The position numbers and the translations under genes are program-made. Below, piece after piece: positions 62,091 to 64,000 of a stretch of DNA of 64,000 nt. How positions within the stretch are numbered: the first letter of the stretch is position 1; the number at the start of each line of letters is the position of its first letter. The notes beneath the pieces are model-generated. The model was not told the origin of the DNA, ran no database searches, and worked only from the letters and a program-made list of their open reading frames with translations. This stretch comes from Sanguinoderma infundibulare (Eukaryota; Basidiomycota; Agaricomycetes; Polyporales; Polyporaceae), in the NCBI GenBank assembly GCA_032821775.1, contig JAVLRN010000002.1, positions 2,604,001-2,668,000 on the forward strand, in the 5' to 3' direction.

Positions 62091-63119
62091 GCGAAACGTG
62101 TCTCACCTGTGTCCGCAAGTGATTCCAAAGTTCCGATCGCTTCGCTCGAGGAGCTCACACGCGACGGAGACTTCTGGCTTGAGGACGGCAGCGTTGTGCT
62201 CATAGCTCGAGCGACTGCTTTCAAGGTCTACAAGGGTCTTTTGTCCGCCCACTCAACCGTCTTCGCGGACATGTTCTCCTCTGCCACCAATGCGGACGAG
62301 ATCTACGACGGCTGTCCCGTAGTCCGCTTATCCGATTCGCCGAAGGATCTGAAGTGGCTCCTGACCCACCTTATACCCAAACCCCGCGTGCGGTTCGTCT
62401 GCTGTTCCCAATGTTTTTGCAGATGCAGACCAGCCGATCGTCGGCCATTTTAGTATCCATGCCGATGACGTGCTCGGGTGCGGCGAACTTTCTGCACTCG
62501 CGCGGCTCGCACACAAGTACCAAATCGACACGATCGAGCGCCAGGCCGTCGACCGCTTGATGCGCACATTTATGAATGGCTTCGAAGAATGGACCCCCAA
62601 CGCATTGAACTCATCAATGAACTTGAAAGTCTGCCAACCATCGACGTCATCCATCTGGCAAGGCTCACTAACAATCCCTCCATGCTCCCTCTCGCTTTCT
62701 ACCTCTGCGCTGTTCAGTACAAGGAACGCATCCTTGATGGGCCCGTAAGAGATGATAGGACGCGGGTCAAGTTAGACGACGATGACCTCAGACGCTACAT
62801 CCTTAGGTATGGTCGCCTTTGCCGGACCTTGGAGCGCACCATTACGAAGATGTTCTGTACGTCTCCTCCAGCGGCCTGCAAGACTCCAACCGAATGCTCC
62901 CTGGTTCTGGACAACACATTCCATATTTTCAAAAAATTCACGACCATCGGTACCCTCTTCTGGGGCCTAGAGCACGTTTGGATGCCGACCACAGTGTGCG
63001 AGGCTTGCCAGTGGGAGTCCGTCCAACACGATCTAGCGCAACGCCGCCAGTTATGGAGGGAGCTTCCTGAAATGTTTAACCTGGAAGAGGAGGTCAGAGG
63101 TCAGTGGGAGTCCCTATGA
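62091..63119 (+). pseudogene. BTB/POZ domain protein, multiply broken
   Basis: A nearly full-length agaricomycete BTB protein. The BTB domain reads DGDFWLEDGSVVLIARATAF, then YKGLLSAHSTVFADMFS and DEIYDGCPVVRLSDSP. A C-terminal region follows (LARLAHKYQIDTIERQAVDR; IHLARLTNNPSMLPLAFYL; CEACQWESVQHDLAQRRQLW), ending at a TGA/TAG-type stop at 63119. Breaks: there is no in-frame ATG before the BTB fold (a stop precedes AKRVSPVSASD at 62088); no GT-AG intron joins the first part to the second in phase near 62390-62450; and one nucleotide is missing near 62588 after GFEEW. It looks recently inactivated. BTB proteins usually act as CUL3 ligase adaptors. Confidence 0.72.
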
Positions 63120-63766
63120 GGTGCGTGCTCAGATACCTGTGTACACCAGTGCATGGTCGCCACGCGCAGGTTCGCCTCGAGGTCAAATGGATGTGGGGCG
63201 CAAGACGTAGGAGCTCCCGAAGTTTGAGAAGATGTGTGAAGCTGTGAGAAGGCGGTACGGTAGGTCGGGAGGTTAAATAACTGGGCCCAACGTCAGCCAC
63301 GAATGACACGAAGGAGCAAGTAGATACGGCTTGTCGGAGTTCTTGGGCGGATCGGAAGGAGGATCGTCGTCTGCACAGCAACTTGAAAGCCAGTCGATAT
63401 GGTTACGTGGGATATACACAGCTGGTTATCCAACGTACAAGGGATCATATCGCGTCCACGCCGACTCAGAGGGGCCCCCCAACGGCCCTAGCTGACGACG
63501 AGGGCGGTGCAACCTGCCGCCTGCCCTGGGTGAGCGACGGCCACGCCATAAATTAATTTTGCGCATAACCTTATGCCTAAGCCTACGAGAGCATAGCGAA
63601 AAGGACGAGGCGCATATAGTTCAAATAAGAATTGACTACGAGTCAATCGGATCTGCAGATGAAGTTTTGCAGTAAACGCTCAGCAGCGTGGTGGCAGTGT
63701 TTCTTGTTTTCCTCCCCCATCACTGGCACTTGAACATCCATCGTCGCGGACCTTAGTCCCAGCCCC
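63120..63766. other. Intergenic stretch between BTB copies
   Basis: About 0.65 kb holding the promoter of the last BTB gene. No gene seen. Confidence 0.5.
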
Positions 63767-64000
63767 ATGGCCACATCAAGTTCATATGCTAGGCCTGCCA
63801 AACGCGCTCGTGCAGACAGTCCCTCGCCGGTACCCGTCAGTGATGTCCCTGTTCCGCTTGGAGAGCTCAAACACGACAAAGACTTCTGGCTCGAGAACGG
63901 CGGCGTCGTGCTCGTAGCCCGGAAGACGGCATTCAAGGTCTACAAGGGCCTTCTCTCCGCGCATTCCCCCGTATTCTCCGACATGTTCTCATCTCCAACC
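63767..64000 (+). CDS. BTB/POZ domain protein, partial (runs off window)
   Basis: The ATG at 63767 opens a frame of 78 codons to the window edge: MATSSSYARPAKRARADSPS, then KHDKDFWLENGGVVLVARKT, AFKVYKGLLSAHSPVFSDMF. This is the start of a BTB domain with no break seen, and it has the ATG and PAKR leader that the neighbouring pseudogene lacks or has lost. In this family a short disordered leader precedes the BTB fold, then a variable helical region. Probable CUL3 ubiquitin-ligase adaptor or scaffold; function unknown. Confidence 0.8.
   Translation, partial: MATSSSYARPAKRARADSPSPVPVSDVPVPLGELKHDKDFWLENGGVVLVARKTAFKVYKGLLSAHSPVFSDMFSSPT

Overview
This is nuclear DNA from a filamentous basidiomycete, most likely an agaricomycete. 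The genes are broken by many short introns (mostly 45-70 nt, GT-AG) and lie on both strands with no operons. The recognisable families (F-box/LRR proteins, Agaricomycete BTB/POZ proteins, small Cys-rich secreted proteins, GH25 lysozymes, L-fuconate dehydratase) are typical of mushrooms and wood-decay fungi. Gene models were joined by hand from protein homology and splice signals. The main ones keep phase at every junction.

Layout. 1-12.1 kb: no supportable gene. 12.1-27 kb: an accessory stretch with three F-box-type proteins (12.1, 16.9 and 25.4 kb), a secreted M28 aminopeptidase (13.6), an unrecognised spliced gene (18.8), an L-fuconate dehydratase (19.9) and an alpha/beta-hydrolase whose predicted nucleophile Ser is a Gly (22.8). 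27-29.5 kb: apparently empty. 29.5-41.8 kb: a compact housekeeping block with BUD13 (splicing), an EFM7/NNT1-type methyltransferase, SEC24 (COPII coat, 15 exons), a coiled-coil protein and YVH1 (dual-specificity phosphatase and ribosome maturation). A degenerate tandem repeat near 36.6-37.0 kb interrupts this block.

41.9-52.8 kb is an island of small secreted proteins, all on the minus strand: two GH25 lysozymes (one with a 1-nt frameshift), two members of one small secreted family (46.5 and 52.1 kb) and, between them, a recent tandem segmental duplication carrying a 10-cysteine secreted protein (48.2 and 50.1 kb). Broken BTB/POZ fragments are scattered among them. 53.7-61.4 kb returns to conserved genes: mitochondrial FMT1, a nitronate monooxygenase transcribed divergently from it, an unrecognised gene, and RPC19 (shared subunit of RNA polymerases I and III). 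62.1-64 kb holds a frameshifted BTB/POZ pseudogene followed by the start of an apparently intact BTB gene that runs off the window.

The housekeeping genes form divergent pairs with short shared promoters (EFM7/SEC24, coiled-coil/YVH1, FMT1/NMO, hypothetical/RPC19) and convergent pairs (BUD13/EFM7, YVH1/lysozyme). I see no new multi-gene defence or biosynthetic system. The most distinctive feature is the duplicating secreted-protein island with BTB debris.
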